Shown here: positions 49,429 through 59,152 of the stretch, one piece after another | How positions within the stretch are numbered: the first letter of the stretch is position 1 | Layout of the letters: each line of letters begins with the position of its first letter | Source: a bacterium UBP2_UBA5202 | GTDB lineage: Bacteria; Edwardsbacteria; AC1; EtOH8 | Assembly (NCBI GenBank): GCA_002412795.1 | Contig: DHVS01000011.1 | Location: forward strand, 1 to 64,000 | Length of the DNA stretch: 64,000 nucleotides | Reading direction: 5' to 3' | The notes under the pieces: model-generated | What the model was told of the DNA's origin: nothing | Database searches by the model: none | What the model saw: the letters and a program-made list of their open reading frames with translations, nothing else | Program-made: the position numbers and the translations under genes

Positions 49429-51015
49429 TTAAATTTCTCTTCCACCAATAAATGTTCTCTTTACTTTTAACCGGCCTATCTCATCGGCTCTGACTTGGAA
49501 CAAATCATCGGACAGGCAGATGAAATCTGCCAGCTTGCCCGGCTCCAAAGTCCCGAGAACTTTTTCCCTCCCGCTAGCATAAGCGGCATCAGACGTATAT
49601 GCCCGGACCGCCTGCTTGATGTTCATTCTTTCTTTGGGGTAAAAAGATTCGGGATTATCTCCCCGTTGCCTGGTAACTGCCGCCTGGATTGCTTTGAAAG
49701 GGTCCGGGGTTTCGATCGGAGCGTCCGAGCCAAAAACAATTGTAGTCCCTGCCTTGGCCAAAGATCCGAAGGGGTAGGCGGAGGCCTCCCGGCCAACCCA
49801 ATATTTCTTGATCAGGTCAATGTCCGAAGGCAGGTGGATGGGCTGGACGGAAGCTATGACGCCCAATTCCCTATATCTTATCAGGTCAGAAGCTGCCACC
49901 GACTGGCAGTGTTCTATCCGGTGGCGCAAAGTCCTGTCCAAATTTCTGGTCTGCCGGTAAATGTCCAGGGCCATTTTGTTGGCGGCGTCCCCGATGGCGT
50001 GAATGGCGCAGGCAATGCCGTGCTGGGCGGCTGTCTTTGCCAGGGACAGCAGTTGGTCATAGTCGGCCACCTGCAGGCCAAAGGAATTTCCTGACGAATA
50101 TGGTTTGAGCATCAAAGCGGTCTGCGAACCCAGGGAGCCGTCAATGAAAAGTTTAAGCCCGCCGAACTTCAGGAAATCATCGCCGAACCCGGACCTTAAC
50201 CCCAGGCCGACAGCCTCGGTCAGGGAATCCTCCCGCAGGTAGGCCACGGCCCTCAAATGCAATTGTCCCTCCTGGTGCGCTTTCTGCAAAAGAGAGAACT
50301 CGGCCCCGGTCTCCATGGTATGGAAACCGGTCAGGCCCATTTGGGCAAAAACTTTTTGGCCCAGGTCCAAAGCCTCCCGCTGTTCTTTTTCCGACGGCTT
50401 GGGGATCCGCAAGTAACATTGGTTGGCGGCCTCCTCCCGGACAATGCCGGAAGGACGCCCATCCCTGTCCCGTTCCACCAGACCGCCGGGCAGCCCAGGG
50501 ATCTCCGAGTCCAGGCCCAGTTCCTTAATGGCGGCCGAATTAATCCAGGCGGTGTGCCAGTCCTTGCCCCACAAGAATACCGGGTTGGAAGGCGATATGG
50601 CATCCAAGTCTTTTTTACGGGGCAGACGGCCTTCGGCCCAGATGTTCTTGTTCCAGCCGGTGCCCAACAGCCACTGGCCGGGCCGTTTACCTTTCAGGTA
50701 TCCGGAGACAATTTTCAAACAATCTTTCAGCGATCTGACGCTGTCCAGGTTGGGTCGTGACAGCATCAGAGAATAACCGCAAAAATGGGTGTGGCAGTCG
50801 GTAAAGCCGGACAGGACGGTCATTCCCTGAAGGTCTATGATCTCCGGCTTCAGAGACTTGTACCTGCCCAGCAGTTCTTTGGATTTTCCCACCGCCAGGA
50901 TGGCTCCGGTAAACACATGGCAAGCCAAAGCTTCTTCCGTACGCTTGTCTCCAAGTGAGTGGATCCTGGCGTTGGTAAAAAGCCTGAACGTTCCGGCCTT
51001 AGGTGTTCTCTTCAT
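49429..51015 (-). CDS. YtcJ-like metal-dependent amidohydrolase
   Basis: A 528-residue hydrolase of the YtcJ/amidohydrolase-3 group. Metal site motifs: GFTDCHTHFCGY (HxH), EIPGLPGGLVERDRDGRPSG typical of YtcJ, LKLFIDGSLGSQTALM, CAIHAIGDAAN, RIEHCQ, FGSDAPIETPDPFKAI (Asp). It ends with the beta-sandwich GKLADFICLSDD. The start at 51015 (MKRTPKAGTF) overlaps the upstream ABC-F gene by 17 bases; an earlier ATG at 51069 would add 18 unlikely residues. Substrate unknown, probably an amide or cyclic imide. Confidence 0.88.
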   Translation of the reverse strand: MKRTPKAGTFRLFTNARIHSLGDKRTEEALACHVFTGAILAVGKSKELLGRYKSLKPEIIDLQGMTVLSGFTDCHTHFCGYSLMLSRPNLDSVRSLKDCLKIVSGYLKGKRPGQWLLGTGWNKNIWAEGRLPRKKDLDAISPSNPVFLWGKDWHTAWINSAAIKELGLDSEIPGLPGGLVERDRDGRPSGIVREEAANQCYLRIPKPSEKEQREALDLGQKVFAQMGLTGFHTMETGAEFSLLQKAHQEGQLHLRAVAYLREDSLTEAVGLGLRSGFGDDFLKFGGLKLFIDGSLGSQTALMLKPYSSGNSFGLQVADYDQLLSLAKTAAQHGIACAIHAIGDAANKMALDIYRQTRNLDRTLRHRIEHCQSVAASDLIRYRELGVIASVQPIHLPSDIDLIKKYWVGREASAYPFGSLAKAGTTIVFGSDAPIETPDPFKAIQAAVTRQRGDNPESFYPKERMNIKQAVRAYTSDAAYASGREKVLGTLEPGKLADFICLSDDLFQVRADEIGRLKVKRTFIGGREI

Positions 51016-52954
51016 TGTAATGTTCCCAGCGGTCATAGAGATATTTAAGCTCCTTGCGGTTCTTGTCAAAATCGTTCATCAGTTCCTTCATCTTCGCGCC
51101 GTCCTTGTAAATGGCGGGATCGGCCAGCCCTCCCTGATCGGACTCCAGGGATTTCTGCTTCTTTTCCAGCAAATGGATCCGTTCCTCGAGCTCGGCCACC
51201 GTCTTTTTATGCTTCCGCTGCTCGGCCGCCTGTTGGGACCTTAGTTTTTTTGATTCCTCCCACAGAGGCCTGTCCGGCGGAAGTTTGGCGGCAGAAGCCT
51301 TTTCCTTGACCGGCTGGGGGGCCGTGGCAGCGTCCTGGGCCAGCAGGGATTCTTTTTTCTCCAGATACTCGGTGTAATTGCCGGGGAATATTCCGATCCG
51401 GCCGCCGGCCACTTCCACCACGGTGTCCACCACCTGGTCCAGCAGGTAGCGGTCGTGGGTCACCAGCACCACGGCCCCCCGGTATTCCTTCAGGGCCTGC
51501 TCCAGGATCTCCTTGCCCTTCAGGTCCAGGTGGTTGGTGGGCTCGTCCATGATCAGAAGGTTGGCAGGCAAAAGCAGGGTGCAGCACAGGGCCAGCCGGG
51601 ACTTTTCCCCGCCGGACAGCACCGAGACCTTCTTGTATACATCGTCGCCGGGGAAGAGAAAGGACCCCAGAATGGTGCGGATCCGGCCCGGGGTCTCCAG
51701 CGGGATCACGTCCTCCACCTGCTGGTAGACAGTCTTCTTGTCGTCCAGCATCTCGGCGGTGTGCTGGGCAAAGTAGGCCAGGTGCAGCTGGGGCGATTCC
51801 ACCATCTCCCCGGAGGTGGGGGGTTCCACCCGGGCCAGCATTTTCAGCAAAGTGGATTTGCCGGCGCCGTTCAACCCCACCAGGCCCAGCTTGCGGCCGT
51901 TCTCCACCAGCAGGTCCACATGGCTTAATACGCGTTTGTCCCCGTAATGCTTGGAGACGTCCTTGAGGGTCACCATGTTGCGCCCGCAGTAGGGGGGCTG
52001 GGGCAGGTTCAGCCGGAAACTTTTGACGGTGGAGGGAAGGTCCACCCGCTGCTGCTGAAGTTTCTCAATCATCTTCTCCCGGCTGGTGACCATGGCCCGC
52101 TTGATGTAGTTGCCCTTCCAGCGGCAGACGAATTCCTTTAAATGCTCGATCTCCTTGTCCTGCTCCACCTGCTGTTTGATCAGCAGCTCCCGGCGCTTTT
52201 CCTTTTCGGTCAGATATCCGGAATAGTTGGCGTGGTAGATGTCCAGCCGGCCGTGCTCCAGTTCAAAGATCTTCCTGACCGTGCGGTCTATGAAATAACG
52301 GTCGTGGGAGATCATCACCGCAGTCCCCTTGAAGCTTTTCAAAAAACCTTCCAGGTATTCCATGGACTCGATGTCCAGGTGGTTGGTGGGCTCGTCCAAA
52401 AAAAGATAGGACGGCTCCTGCAGCAGCAGCTTGACCAGGGCCAGCCGCATCTGCCAGCCCCCGGAAAAGGTCTCCACCGGGCGGGAGAAGTCGTCCTCGG
52501 AGAAGCCCAGCCCCTGGAGCACCGATTTGGTGCGGCTCTCCAGCTGGTATCCGTCCTGGCCCTCGAACAGGTGGTGCAGTTCGCCGTAGCGCTCGATCAC
52601 CGCCGGCAGTTCCGGGTCGTGCTGGGACATGGCGGCCATCAGGTGGGACAGCTCCTCGGCCTCGTCCCTCATGGCGTGGCGGTCGGCAAAGACGGAGGAG
52701 GCCTCCTCCAGCACCGTCCGGCCCTTGAATACCACCTCCTGCTGGGGCAGGTAGCCGGTGCGCATCTTTTTGGCCGAGGCCACCCCTCCGGTAGTGGGGC
52801 TCTGGAGCCCCAGGGCGATCTTGAACAGGGTGGTCTTGCCGGCGCCGTTGGGGCCCACCAGGGCGATGCGCTCGGATAGCCCGATGTTCCAGGTGATGTC
52901 TTTGAAGAGGACCTTTTCGCCGAAGGAGACCGATATGTTGGAAAGCTGGATCAT
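50999..52954 (-). CDS. ABC-F family ribosome-associated ATPase
   Basis: A 651-residue protein with two ATPase domains and no membrane segment. NBD1: Walker A GPNGAGKTT, signature ETFSGGWQMRLALVKLLL, Walker B YLFLDEPTNHLD. NBD2: GLNGAGKSTL, VLSGGEKSRLALC, LLIMDEPTNHLD. The linker between them is long and basic (about 230-320, KEKRRELLIKQQVEQDKEIEHLKEFVCRWKG). The C-terminal ~110 residues are coiled-coil (KLRSQQAAEQRKHKKTVAELEERIHLLEKKQKSLE), as in Uup or YdiF. ABC-F proteins act on the ribosomal E site in translation quality control or antibiotic resistance. The downstream amidohydrolase overlaps it. Confidence 0.93.
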   Translation of the reverse strand: MIQLSNISVSFGEKVLFKDITWNIGLSERIALVGPNGAGKTTLFKIALGLQSPTTGGVASAKKMRTGYLPQQEVVFKGRTVLEEASSVFADRHAMRDEAEELSHLMAAMSQHDPELPAVIERYGELHHLFEGQDGYQLESRTKSVLQGLGFSEDDFSRPVETFSGGWQMRLALVKLLLQEPSYLFLDEPTNHLDIESMEYLEGFLKSFKGTAVMISHDRYFIDRTVRKIFELEHGRLDIYHANYSGYLTEKEKRRELLIKQQVEQDKEIEHLKEFVCRWKGNYIKRAMVTSREKMIEKLQQQRVDLPSTVKSFRLNLPQPPYCGRNMVTLKDVSKHYGDKRVLSHVDLLVENGRKLGLVGLNGAGKSTLLKMLARVEPPTSGEMVESPQLHLAYFAQHTAEMLDDKKTVYQQVEDVIPLETPGRIRTILGSFLFPGDDVYKKVSVLSGGEKSRLALCCTLLLPANLLIMDEPTNHLDLKGKEILEQALKEYRGAVVLVTHDRYLLDQVVDTVVEVAGGRIGIFPGNYTEYLEKKESLLAQDAATAPQPVKEKASAAKLPPDRPLWEESKKLRSQQAAEQRKHKKTVAELEERIHLLEKKQKSLESDQGGLADPAIYKDGAKMKELMNDFDKNRKELKYLYDRWEHYNEENT

Positions 52955-53033
52955 TTATCAGTTGTTTTAAAATGCGGCAGGCTTATTAAGAATAGTAATT
53001 CTATCATAATTTGTAAAAATATACAAACAGCAC

Positions 53034-53062
53034 TTGACAAACGGGGGAAATGGGTTGATAAT
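53034..53062 (+). promoter_or_regulatory. Sigma-70-like promoter for endonuclease I
   Basis: TTGACA, 17-bp spacer, GATAAT, 24 bases before the ATG at 53086. Confidence 0.8.
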
Positions 53063-53085
53063 TAAAGGATAACAAAGAGGATGCA

Positions 53086-54177
53086 ATGAAAAAACAATAT
53101 TTTACAATTATTATTTCCATGATACTTGTCTCCATTGTCTGGGCCGGCACCGTGCCCCCGGATTCCACGATATTTGCAGGGCAGACAGGGATCACGTTGA
53201 TAAACTCGCTGGTGGCTTCCTATAAATCCACTACCAACCTGGGTTATGATGTTGGCCGTGACAGCATGTACGGGGCTTATGACAAGCTGAATGACAGCCT
53301 GGAGTGCGTTTACAGCGGCTACAAGATATACATGCAGCCGGGGCAGGATCCCGTCACCTGGGCCTATGATCATGACATCAACTGCGAGCACACCTGGCCC
53401 CAGAGCATGCTGGTTTCAAGTACCGCCAAGGCGGACCTGCACCACCTTTTCCCCACCGAGATCCAGGTCAACGGAGACAGAGGAACGCTTCCCTTTGGCG
53501 ATATCCCCGACAATCAAACCAACAAATGGTACCGCAACAATGTGATCACCACCACCATCCCAGCCTCCAACATTGAACAGTATGCCGAACTGTTGACCAG
53601 CGTCAGGTTCGAACCTAGGGAAATACAAAAAGGTAATACTGCCCGGGCCATGTACTATGTGCTGACCATGTGGCAGCTGGGTGACACCAACTTGTCCTGG
53701 TGGACCGGACAGAAGAACGGGCTGTATGCATGGCATGTAAATGACGCGGCCGATGCCCGGGAGATAACCCGCACTAGGAGGATAGCCGCTCACCAGCAGA
53801 ATAAGCCCAATCCCTTCGTGCTGGACAGCACCCTGATCCGCCGGGCTTATTTCCCGGCCCTGGGAGTGGAGGCCGGAGCAGATGACAGGGAACTGGCAAA
53901 GGGTGTCAAAATATGTCCCAACCAGCCCAATCCGTTCTCGAATTCAACCGCCATCCGCTTTTCTCTTACAACCGGGGCTGCCGCTGAATTTGCCATCTAT
54001 GACGTGAGCGGCCGGAGGGTATATAGTTGGACGAAAAAACTGAATGCCGGGGAAAACACCGTTAACTGGAACGGCAGGAACGAGAAGGGAGAGGCGCTTC
54101 CCAATGGAGTCTATATGTTCCGTTTTCAAGCTAATGGAAAACCTTTTGCGACCGGGAGGATGGTTTTGGTTAAATAG
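53086..54177 (+). CDS. Secreted endonuclease I with FlgD-like C-terminal module
   Basis: A 363-residue exported nuclease. Signal peptide MKKQYFTIIISMILVSIVWA. The endonuclease I (NucM/Bsn) core has YDHDINCEHTWPQSML, KADLHHLFPTEIQVNGDRGTLPFG and NGLYAWHVNDAADAREITRTRRIAAHQQNKPNPFVLDSTLIRRAYF, including the His metal/catalytic residues. The last ~85 residues (CPNQPNPFSNSTAIRFSLTTGA ... GEALPNGVYMFRFQANGKPFATGRMVLVK) are the FlgD/T9SS-type C-terminal module also seen on the M28 peptidase. Degrades extracellular nucleic acid, probably for nutrient uptake. Confidence 0.93.
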   Translation: MKKQYFTIIISMILVSIVWAGTVPPDSTIFAGQTGITLINSLVASYKSTTNLGYDVGRDSMYGAYDKLNDSLECVYSGYKIYMQPGQDPVTWAYDHDINCEHTWPQSMLVSSTAKADLHHLFPTEIQVNGDRGTLPFGDIPDNQTNKWYRNNVITTTIPASNIEQYAELLTSVRFEPREIQKGNTARAMYYVLTMWQLGDTNLSWWTGQKNGLYAWHVNDAADAREITRTRRIAAHQQNKPNPFVLDSTLIRRAYFPALGVEAGADDRELAKGVKICPNQPNPFSNSTAIRFSLTTGAAAEFAIYDVSGRRVYSWTKKLNAGENTVNWNGRNEKGEALPNGVYMFRFQANGKPFATGRMVLVK

Positions 54178-54200
54178 TGTTTTCGGGATTTTCATTTGAT

Positions 54201-54234
54201 AAACGGCGCAGTTAAACTGCGCCGTTTATTTTTG
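54201..54234. terminator. Bidirectional terminator
   Basis: AAACGGCGCAGT / ACTGCGCCGTTT with a TAA loop, followed by TATTTTT; between the convergent endonuclease I and ABC exporter genes. Confidence 0.88.
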
Positions 54235-54262
54235 CCAGTTAGTACCCTGATGTCAAGGTTGT

Positions 54263-56089
54263 TCAATTGGCTGAGAGAATTGGGGCGCTGCCATTGCCAT
54301 TCTCTTCGAGCTTTTCTTTCTCCCTTAACGTCACATAATACCCATCCCTGGCCAGTAGCTCCCGGTGGCTGCCCTGTTCCACGATCTTTCCGTCCTTAAG
54401 CACCAGTATCTGGTCGGCCCGTTCGATGGTGGAGGTCCGGTGGGAGATGATGAAGCAGGTGACGCCGGGGAGCTTCTCATTCAGCTCCTGCCAGACCAGG
54501 GTTTCGGTGGTGGCGTCCAGGGCCGAGGTGATGTCATCCAGGATCAGTATCTTGGGATGCCCCAGGGCGATCCTTTCCACGATGGCCCGGGCCAGGGAGG
54601 CCCGCTGTTTCTGGCCGCCGGAGAGGCTGGTGCCGCGCTGGCCGATCATGGTGCCGTAGCCCTGGGCGAAGCCTTTGACCTCCTTCTCCAGCTGGGAAAT
54701 GCGCCCGGCCTCGACCGCCCGGTCCTGGTCCACGTTGTCCCGGTGGAAGATGACGTTGTTCAAGATGCTGTCGGAGAACAGCAGGGCCTCCTGCGGGGCA
54801 TAGCCGATGATGCTCCGAAGCTCTGACAAATTGAATTCCCTGATGTCGACGCCGTCAATTTTGACCGCGCCGGAGGCCGGGTCGTGCAGGCGGAGCAGCA
54901 TATGGACCAGGGTGGTCTTGCCGCAGCCCACCTCGCCCATCAGGGCTATCTTCTCCCCCCGGGCCACCCGGAAGCTGACATCCTGCAGCTGGTATTTGCC
55001 GTTCTTCCCGTAGCTGAAGGATACCTGCTCGAAATCCAGGGAACGTTCAAAGGATATATCCTTAGGCTCTGGCGGATCGCCGACCTCAGGCAAAGCAGTC
55101 TCCAGCTCAAGGACCCGGGAGTAAGAGACCGCCGCCCGCTTGCCGGAAATGAAGAAGTTGCCCATGTTCCATAAAGGTTCGATCATCATCAGGCTGTAGG
55201 TGTAGAAGGCCACGAAACTTCCCAGGGTCAGGCTTCCCTTGACCACCAGCCAGCCCCCTGCCAGCAGCACCACCAGAACCCCCAGCTGGTCGATCAGGAT
55301 GTTGGAGGAGTTGAACAGGGCCTCGGACTGGATGGTCCTGACCTCGGCCTTTATCCGGCGGTCCATGGCCCGGGCGAATCCCTGTTTCTGGTGATCCTGG
55401 CGGTTGTATACCTTGAGCACCCTGATGCCGGAGAAGCAGGCCTCCAGAAAATCATTGACCGTGGAGATGGCGTTCTGAAGCTTGAGGAACCGTTTTTCGA
55501 AGGTCTTTTCGTTGTACAGAAACAGCCAGGCCACGATGGGCACGGGAAGCAGGGCAAACTGTGCCAGGGTGGCGTTTATCCGGAACATCACTATCAGGAT
55601 GAAGCTGAACAGGGCCAGACCCTGCAGCGCCCGGAAAAATCCGGAGCAGGTGAACCAGGAAAATTTTTCGGCCAGATCGTCGGTCAGCCTGGTGACCACG
55701 TCCCCGGTCCGGTGTCCGGACAGGGTGGAGGGCCCCAGCCTGGTGAGATTGGCAAAGATCCTGTTCCGCAGCTCGGCCTCGATGTTCATGTTGGTCCATC
55801 CCCGGGTGGACATCAGCACCCAGTTGACTACGGCCGCACCCGTTCCCAGCAGCAAAAGGAACAGCACGTTGCGGTTCAGCTGCTGTAGGGGAAGCTTGCT
55901 GAGCAGGCCGTCCACCACCAGCTTGAAAAAGACGGGATAGCTGATGGCCAAAGCGGTGTGAAGCAGGGTCATCACCAGCAGCAGCAGCAGTTTGAGTTTG
56001 TGAGCACCCCAGTAGCGGTAAAGCCATCCGAAGATCAGCTTCAGGCTGCCGGTGTCTTTAGGCGAATTGGATTCGATATAACTTGGCAT
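54263..56089 (-). CDS. ABC exporter subunit, degenerate ATPase half
   Basis: A 608-residue type I exporter with an N-terminal six-helix membrane domain (for example LKLLLLLVMTLLHTALAISYPVFFKLVV, VLFLLLLGTGAAVVNWVLM) and a C-terminal ATPase domain: Walker A GEVGCGKTT, signature TSLSGGQKQRASLARAIV, Walker B ILILDDITSALD and switch His CFIISHRTST. The residue after the Walker B Asp is Asp instead of the catalytic Glu, as in the non-canonical partner of heterodimeric exporters. Its start overlaps the end of the next exporter gene (56058-56089), with which it should form a heterodimer. Substrate unknown (lipid, peptide or drug). Confidence 0.9.
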   Translation of the reverse strand: MPSYIESNSPKDTGSLKLIFGWLYRYWGAHKLKLLLLLVMTLLHTALAISYPVFFKLVVDGLLSKLPLQQLNRNVLFLLLLGTGAAVVNWVLMSTRGWTNMNIEAELRNRIFANLTRLGPSTLSGHRTGDVVTRLTDDLAEKFSWFTCSGFFRALQGLALFSFILIVMFRINATLAQFALLPVPIVAWLFLYNEKTFEKRFLKLQNAISTVNDFLEACFSGIRVLKVYNRQDHQKQGFARAMDRRIKAEVRTIQSEALFNSSNILIDQLGVLVVLLAGGWLVVKGSLTLGSFVAFYTYSLMMIEPLWNMGNFFISGKRAAVSYSRVLELETALPEVGDPPEPKDISFERSLDFEQVSFSYGKNGKYQLQDVSFRVARGEKIALMGEVGCGKTTLVHMLLRLHDPASGAVKIDGVDIREFNLSELRSIIGYAPQEALLFSDSILNNVIFHRDNVDQDRAVEAGRISQLEKEVKGFAQGYGTMIGQRGTSLSGGQKQRASLARAIVERIALGHPKILILDDITSALDATTETLVWQELNEKLPGVTCFIISHRTSTIERADQILVLKDGKIVEQGSHRELLARDGYYVTLREKEKLEENGNGSAPILSAN

Positions 56090-57851
56090 AAAAACCGTTC
56101 ATTTCCAATAATTCTTGATGTCTGCCGGATTCCACGATCCGGCCCTTGTGTATCACCATTATCTTGTCGGCGTCCAGAATGGTGGAAAGCCTATGGGCCA
56201 CGATCACCGCTGTCCGGCCTTCCAGCAGGCGCTTGATGCCTTCCTGGATCAGCCTTTCCGACATCGGGTCCACCGAGGAGGTGGCCTCGTCCAATATCAG
56301 GATCTGGGGGTCGAAGGCCAAAGCCCGGGCGAAGGAGACCAGCTGCCTCTCACCTTGGGAGAGGTTGGCGCCCCGCTCGGCCAGCTCCGATTCCAGGCCG
56401 TGGGGCATTTTGTCCAGCATCCGTTTCAGCCCCAGGATCTCTACCGCCCGGTCCAGCTGCTCCCGGCTCATCTCCGAACCCAGAGTCAGGTTCTCCTTGA
56501 CCGTTCCGGGGAAGAGGAATACATCCTGGAGCACCAGCCCAAAGTGGCGGCGCAGTTTGTCCACCGGTATCTTCCGGACATCGGTCCCATCAATGGTGAT
56601 GCAGCCCGACTGGGGGTCGTAGAACCTGAGCATCAGGTTGATGATGGAGCTTTTGCCGCCGCCGGTGGCTCCCACCAGGGCTATCTTCTCGCCCTTGTTG
56701 ATGGTGAAATTGATGTCGCGTAGCACCCAGTCCGGCTCGTCCTTTCCGGCCCGGGTAAGATAGGAGAAGTTCACATCCTTGAATTTAATTGAATCATTGA
56801 ACTGTGTCCATCCGCAGCCGGCGGCGGCGTTGACCACCCGGGGCTGGAGGTCCATGATCTCGAAGACCCGCTGGGCGCCGGCAAAGGCCCGTTGCATGAC
56901 CCCCACCTGCTCCGAGAAGGCGTAGACCGGCATGAAGAACTGCCGAAGATATCCCAAAAACAGCACCATGGCCCCGATGGTCAAAAGCCCTTTGGCCACC
57001 ATATTGCCGCCGACCAAAAGGATGATGGCCAGCCCGGTTATTTCAAAGACCCCCACCAGGCTGAAGAAGCCCATGGTCATCACGTCGGCCGGCAGCAGGG
57101 TCTTGATATACGACCGGTTGAGCTGGGCCATCTTTTGCCTGACCTCTTCCTCGCGGGAAAAGGCCTGAATCACCCTCATGCCCTGGACCATCTCGGTGAG
57201 GTAGGCCACGATCTCGGCGTACTTTTTGCGGACCACCAAGAACATCGGCCTGACCTTCTTCTGGAACAGGACGGTCAACAGCGCTATCACCGGGATCAAA
57301 GTGGATACCGCCAGAAACAGCCGGGGGCTGACCCTGATCATGATGAATATCATTCCCCCCAAGCTGACCACTGCGCCCAGCACCGTGAACATGGTGGAGG
57401 TGAACAGCCGCCGGATGGCCTCGGTGTCGCTTTCCACCCGGGCGATCAGCCGCCCCACCGGGTGCTGGTCAAAATAAGAGATATCCAGCCCCAGCATGTG
57501 CCCGAACAACTGCTCCTTAAGGGCCGACACGATCTTCACCCCCAGCGATTCCAGCAGCACCAGCATCAAATAATTGACGCCAAAGGTGGCCAGCTGGAGC
57601 AGGACGTAGAGCCCCACCGTCAGCAGCAGGCCCTTAAAGTCGCTGCCGGCAATGTTGACGTCTATGGCCCGTTTCAACAGCAGGGGAGGCAGCAATCCCA
57701 GGGTCGAGGAGATGGTCAGTATCAGCCCGCCGCCGAGGACCCTCATTTTGAATGGCTTCAGCAGGGGCAGCATTCGTTTCAAAAGCTGCCGGTCGTAGAT
57801 CTTCTTGGACGGCAGGTCTTCAATATTTTCGTCGCTTTCGTCGAACCACAT
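56058..57851 (-). CDS. ABC exporter subunit, canonical ATPase half
   Basis: A 597-residue type I exporter: six membrane helices in the first ~320 residues (VLGGGLILTISSTLGLLPPLLL, GLLLTVGLYVLLQLATFGVNYLMLVLL, MFTVLGAVVSLGGMIFIMI) and an ATPase domain with Walker A GATGGGKSS, signature ANLSQGERQLVSFARAL, Walker B ILILDEATSSVD (with the catalytic Glu) and switch His VIVAHRLST. It is the first gene of a two-gene operon; the downstream gene overlaps it by 32 bases and encodes the degenerate half. The region 57852-58045 upstream holds no gene or clear promoter. Confidence 0.92.
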   Translation of the reverse strand: MWFDESDENIEDLPSKKIYDRQLLKRMLPLLKPFKMRVLGGGLILTISSTLGLLPPLLLKRAIDVNIAGSDFKGLLLTVGLYVLLQLATFGVNYLMLVLLESLGVKIVSALKEQLFGHMLGLDISYFDQHPVGRLIARVESDTEAIRRLFTSTMFTVLGAVVSLGGMIFIMIRVSPRLFLAVSTLIPVIALLTVLFQKKVRPMFLVVRKKYAEIVAYLTEMVQGMRVIQAFSREEEVRQKMAQLNRSYIKTLLPADVMTMGFFSLVGVFEITGLAIILLVGGNMVAKGLLTIGAMVLFLGYLRQFFMPVYAFSEQVGVMQRAFAGAQRVFEIMDLQPRVVNAAAGCGWTQFNDSIKFKDVNFSYLTRAGKDEPDWVLRDINFTINKGEKIALVGATGGGKSSIINLMLRFYDPQSGCITIDGTDVRKIPVDKLRRHFGLVLQDVFLFPGTVKENLTLGSEMSREQLDRAVEILGLKRMLDKMPHGLESELAERGANLSQGERQLVSFARALAFDPQILILDEATSSVDPMSERLIQEGIKRLLEGRTAVIVAHRLSTILDADKIMVIHKGRIVESGRHQELLEMNGFYAKLYRIQFA

Positions 57852-58045
57852 AAGATAATTCCAATAATTTCATTTTTACAAACATTCAGCCACCAAGGCA
57901 CCAAGACACAAAATGATGGCTAAGCTTGGCACCCCAGTAGCACTTCGTCCGGGATCAGAACATCGCTCAATATGGTACCCAGTGTATGTCTCGTGGTTGA
58001 ATGTTCATTGGTTTTGTTCTAACGTTGTTTTGCGGGCCAACCCGG

Positions 58046-59152
58046 TCATTCCTCATCCAACGTTTCCCGCCGTTGTCCGCTCCGCACTTTTTTTTGGGAG
58101 CTCCGGTGTTCCGTGATCTTTTCTTTCATGGCCTGTCTTTTTTTGTGAGCCGCCAGTTCCCGGTGCATCTTCTGGTAATTCTTGTACCGGGAGGGTTCCA
58201 GACCACCGCTTTTCATGGCTTCTTTCACGGCGCAGCCCGGTTCTCCTTCATGGCGGCAGTCCTTGAAGCGGCAGGCGCGGGCCAGTTCCTCGATGTCGTC
58301 AAAGGTCTGACTCAAACCATCGCCCCCGTCCCACAGCTGCATTTCCCTTAAGCCCGGGGTGTCGATCACCATCCTCTTGTTCGGCAGCAGAAAAAGGTTG
58401 CGGCTGCTGGTGATATGTCGGCCTTTGTCCTTGTAAGCAGACAGCTCCCCGGTGGCCAGGGTATCGGTCCCGGTCAGCCGGTTGACGATGGTGGATTTTC
58501 CCACCCCCGAACTGCCGACGAAGACGCAGGTCCTGCCTTCCGGCAGATATTTCCACAGCCTTTCCATTCCCTGGTCCAAAACGGCGCTGATTACCGCCAC
58601 CGGGATCTCCCGGGCCGCCTTTTCCGCTTCCCTTTGTTTTTCCGCCGGATCCAAGCAGAGGTCCGCCTTGTTCAGCACGATCACCGGACTGGCCCCGCAG
58701 TTCCGGGCCGAGACCAGATACCGCTCCAGCCGGCTGAAATTAAGCTCGTCGTTCAGGGCCCCCACGATGAACACGGTGTCAATATTGGCGGCCATGGTTT
58801 GTTGATCGGTCAGCGCCCCGGCCCGGTTCCGGGTCAGGCAGTTCTTCCTGGGCAGAATGGCCTTGATGGTCCCGCTGCGGTTGGCCGGATCGTGGTCAAA
58901 AGCCACCCAGTCGCCCACCGCCGGGATCCCGGTCAGCCATTCTTCCGGCAGTCCTTCCGTCAGTATCCCGTCCCGCAGTTTTCCCGAGACCGCCAGCTCC
59001 AGCTCGCCCATTTTTGTTAAGACCCTTACCAGGCTTAAATGGACGGCCGCCACCCGGCCTGGCAAGATGTTCTTGTTTTCAGGCAGGGCGGAGACCAGCA
59101 ACCGGAAATTCTGTTCGAAATGATCATCCCAGCCTAAGATCGAAAGGTCCAT
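58046..59152 (-). CDS. rsgA: Ribosome small-subunit-dependent GTPase RsgA
   Basis: A 368-residue circularly permuted GTPase that checks late 30S maturation. N-terminal OB-like domain (GRVAAVHLSLVRVLTKMGELELAVSGKLRD). GTPase motifs in permuted order: G4 VLNKADL, G5 ISAVLDQG, G1 GSSGVGKST, G2 region KGRHITSS, G3 IDTPGLRE. The zinc-binding C-terminal domain has CRFKDCRHEGEPGCAVKEA. The C-terminal tail is very basic (HKKRQAMKEKITEHRSSQKKVRSGQRR), suited to rRNA binding. Confidence 0.94.
   Translation of the reverse strand: MDLSILGWDDHFEQNFRLLVSALPENKNILPGRVAAVHLSLVRVLTKMGELELAVSGKLRDGILTEGLPEEWLTGIPAVGDWVAFDHDPANRSGTIKAILPRKNCLTRNRAGALTDQQTMAANIDTVFIVGALNDELNFSRLERYLVSARNCGASPVIVLNKADLCLDPAEKQREAEKAAREIPVAVISAVLDQGMERLWKYLPEGRTCVFVGSSGVGKSTIVNRLTGTDTLATGELSAYKDKGRHITSSRNLFLLPNKRMVIDTPGLREMQLWDGGDGLSQTFDDIEELARACRFKDCRHEGEPGCAVKEAMKSGGLEPSRYKNYQKMHRELAAHKKRQAMKEKITEHRSSQKKVRSGQRRETLDEE

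Noticed and set aside
56892..57923. 343-codon frame opposite the ABC exporter gene
   Set aside because: His/Gln/Pro-rich antisense translation without any domain; the minus-strand exporter is complete.
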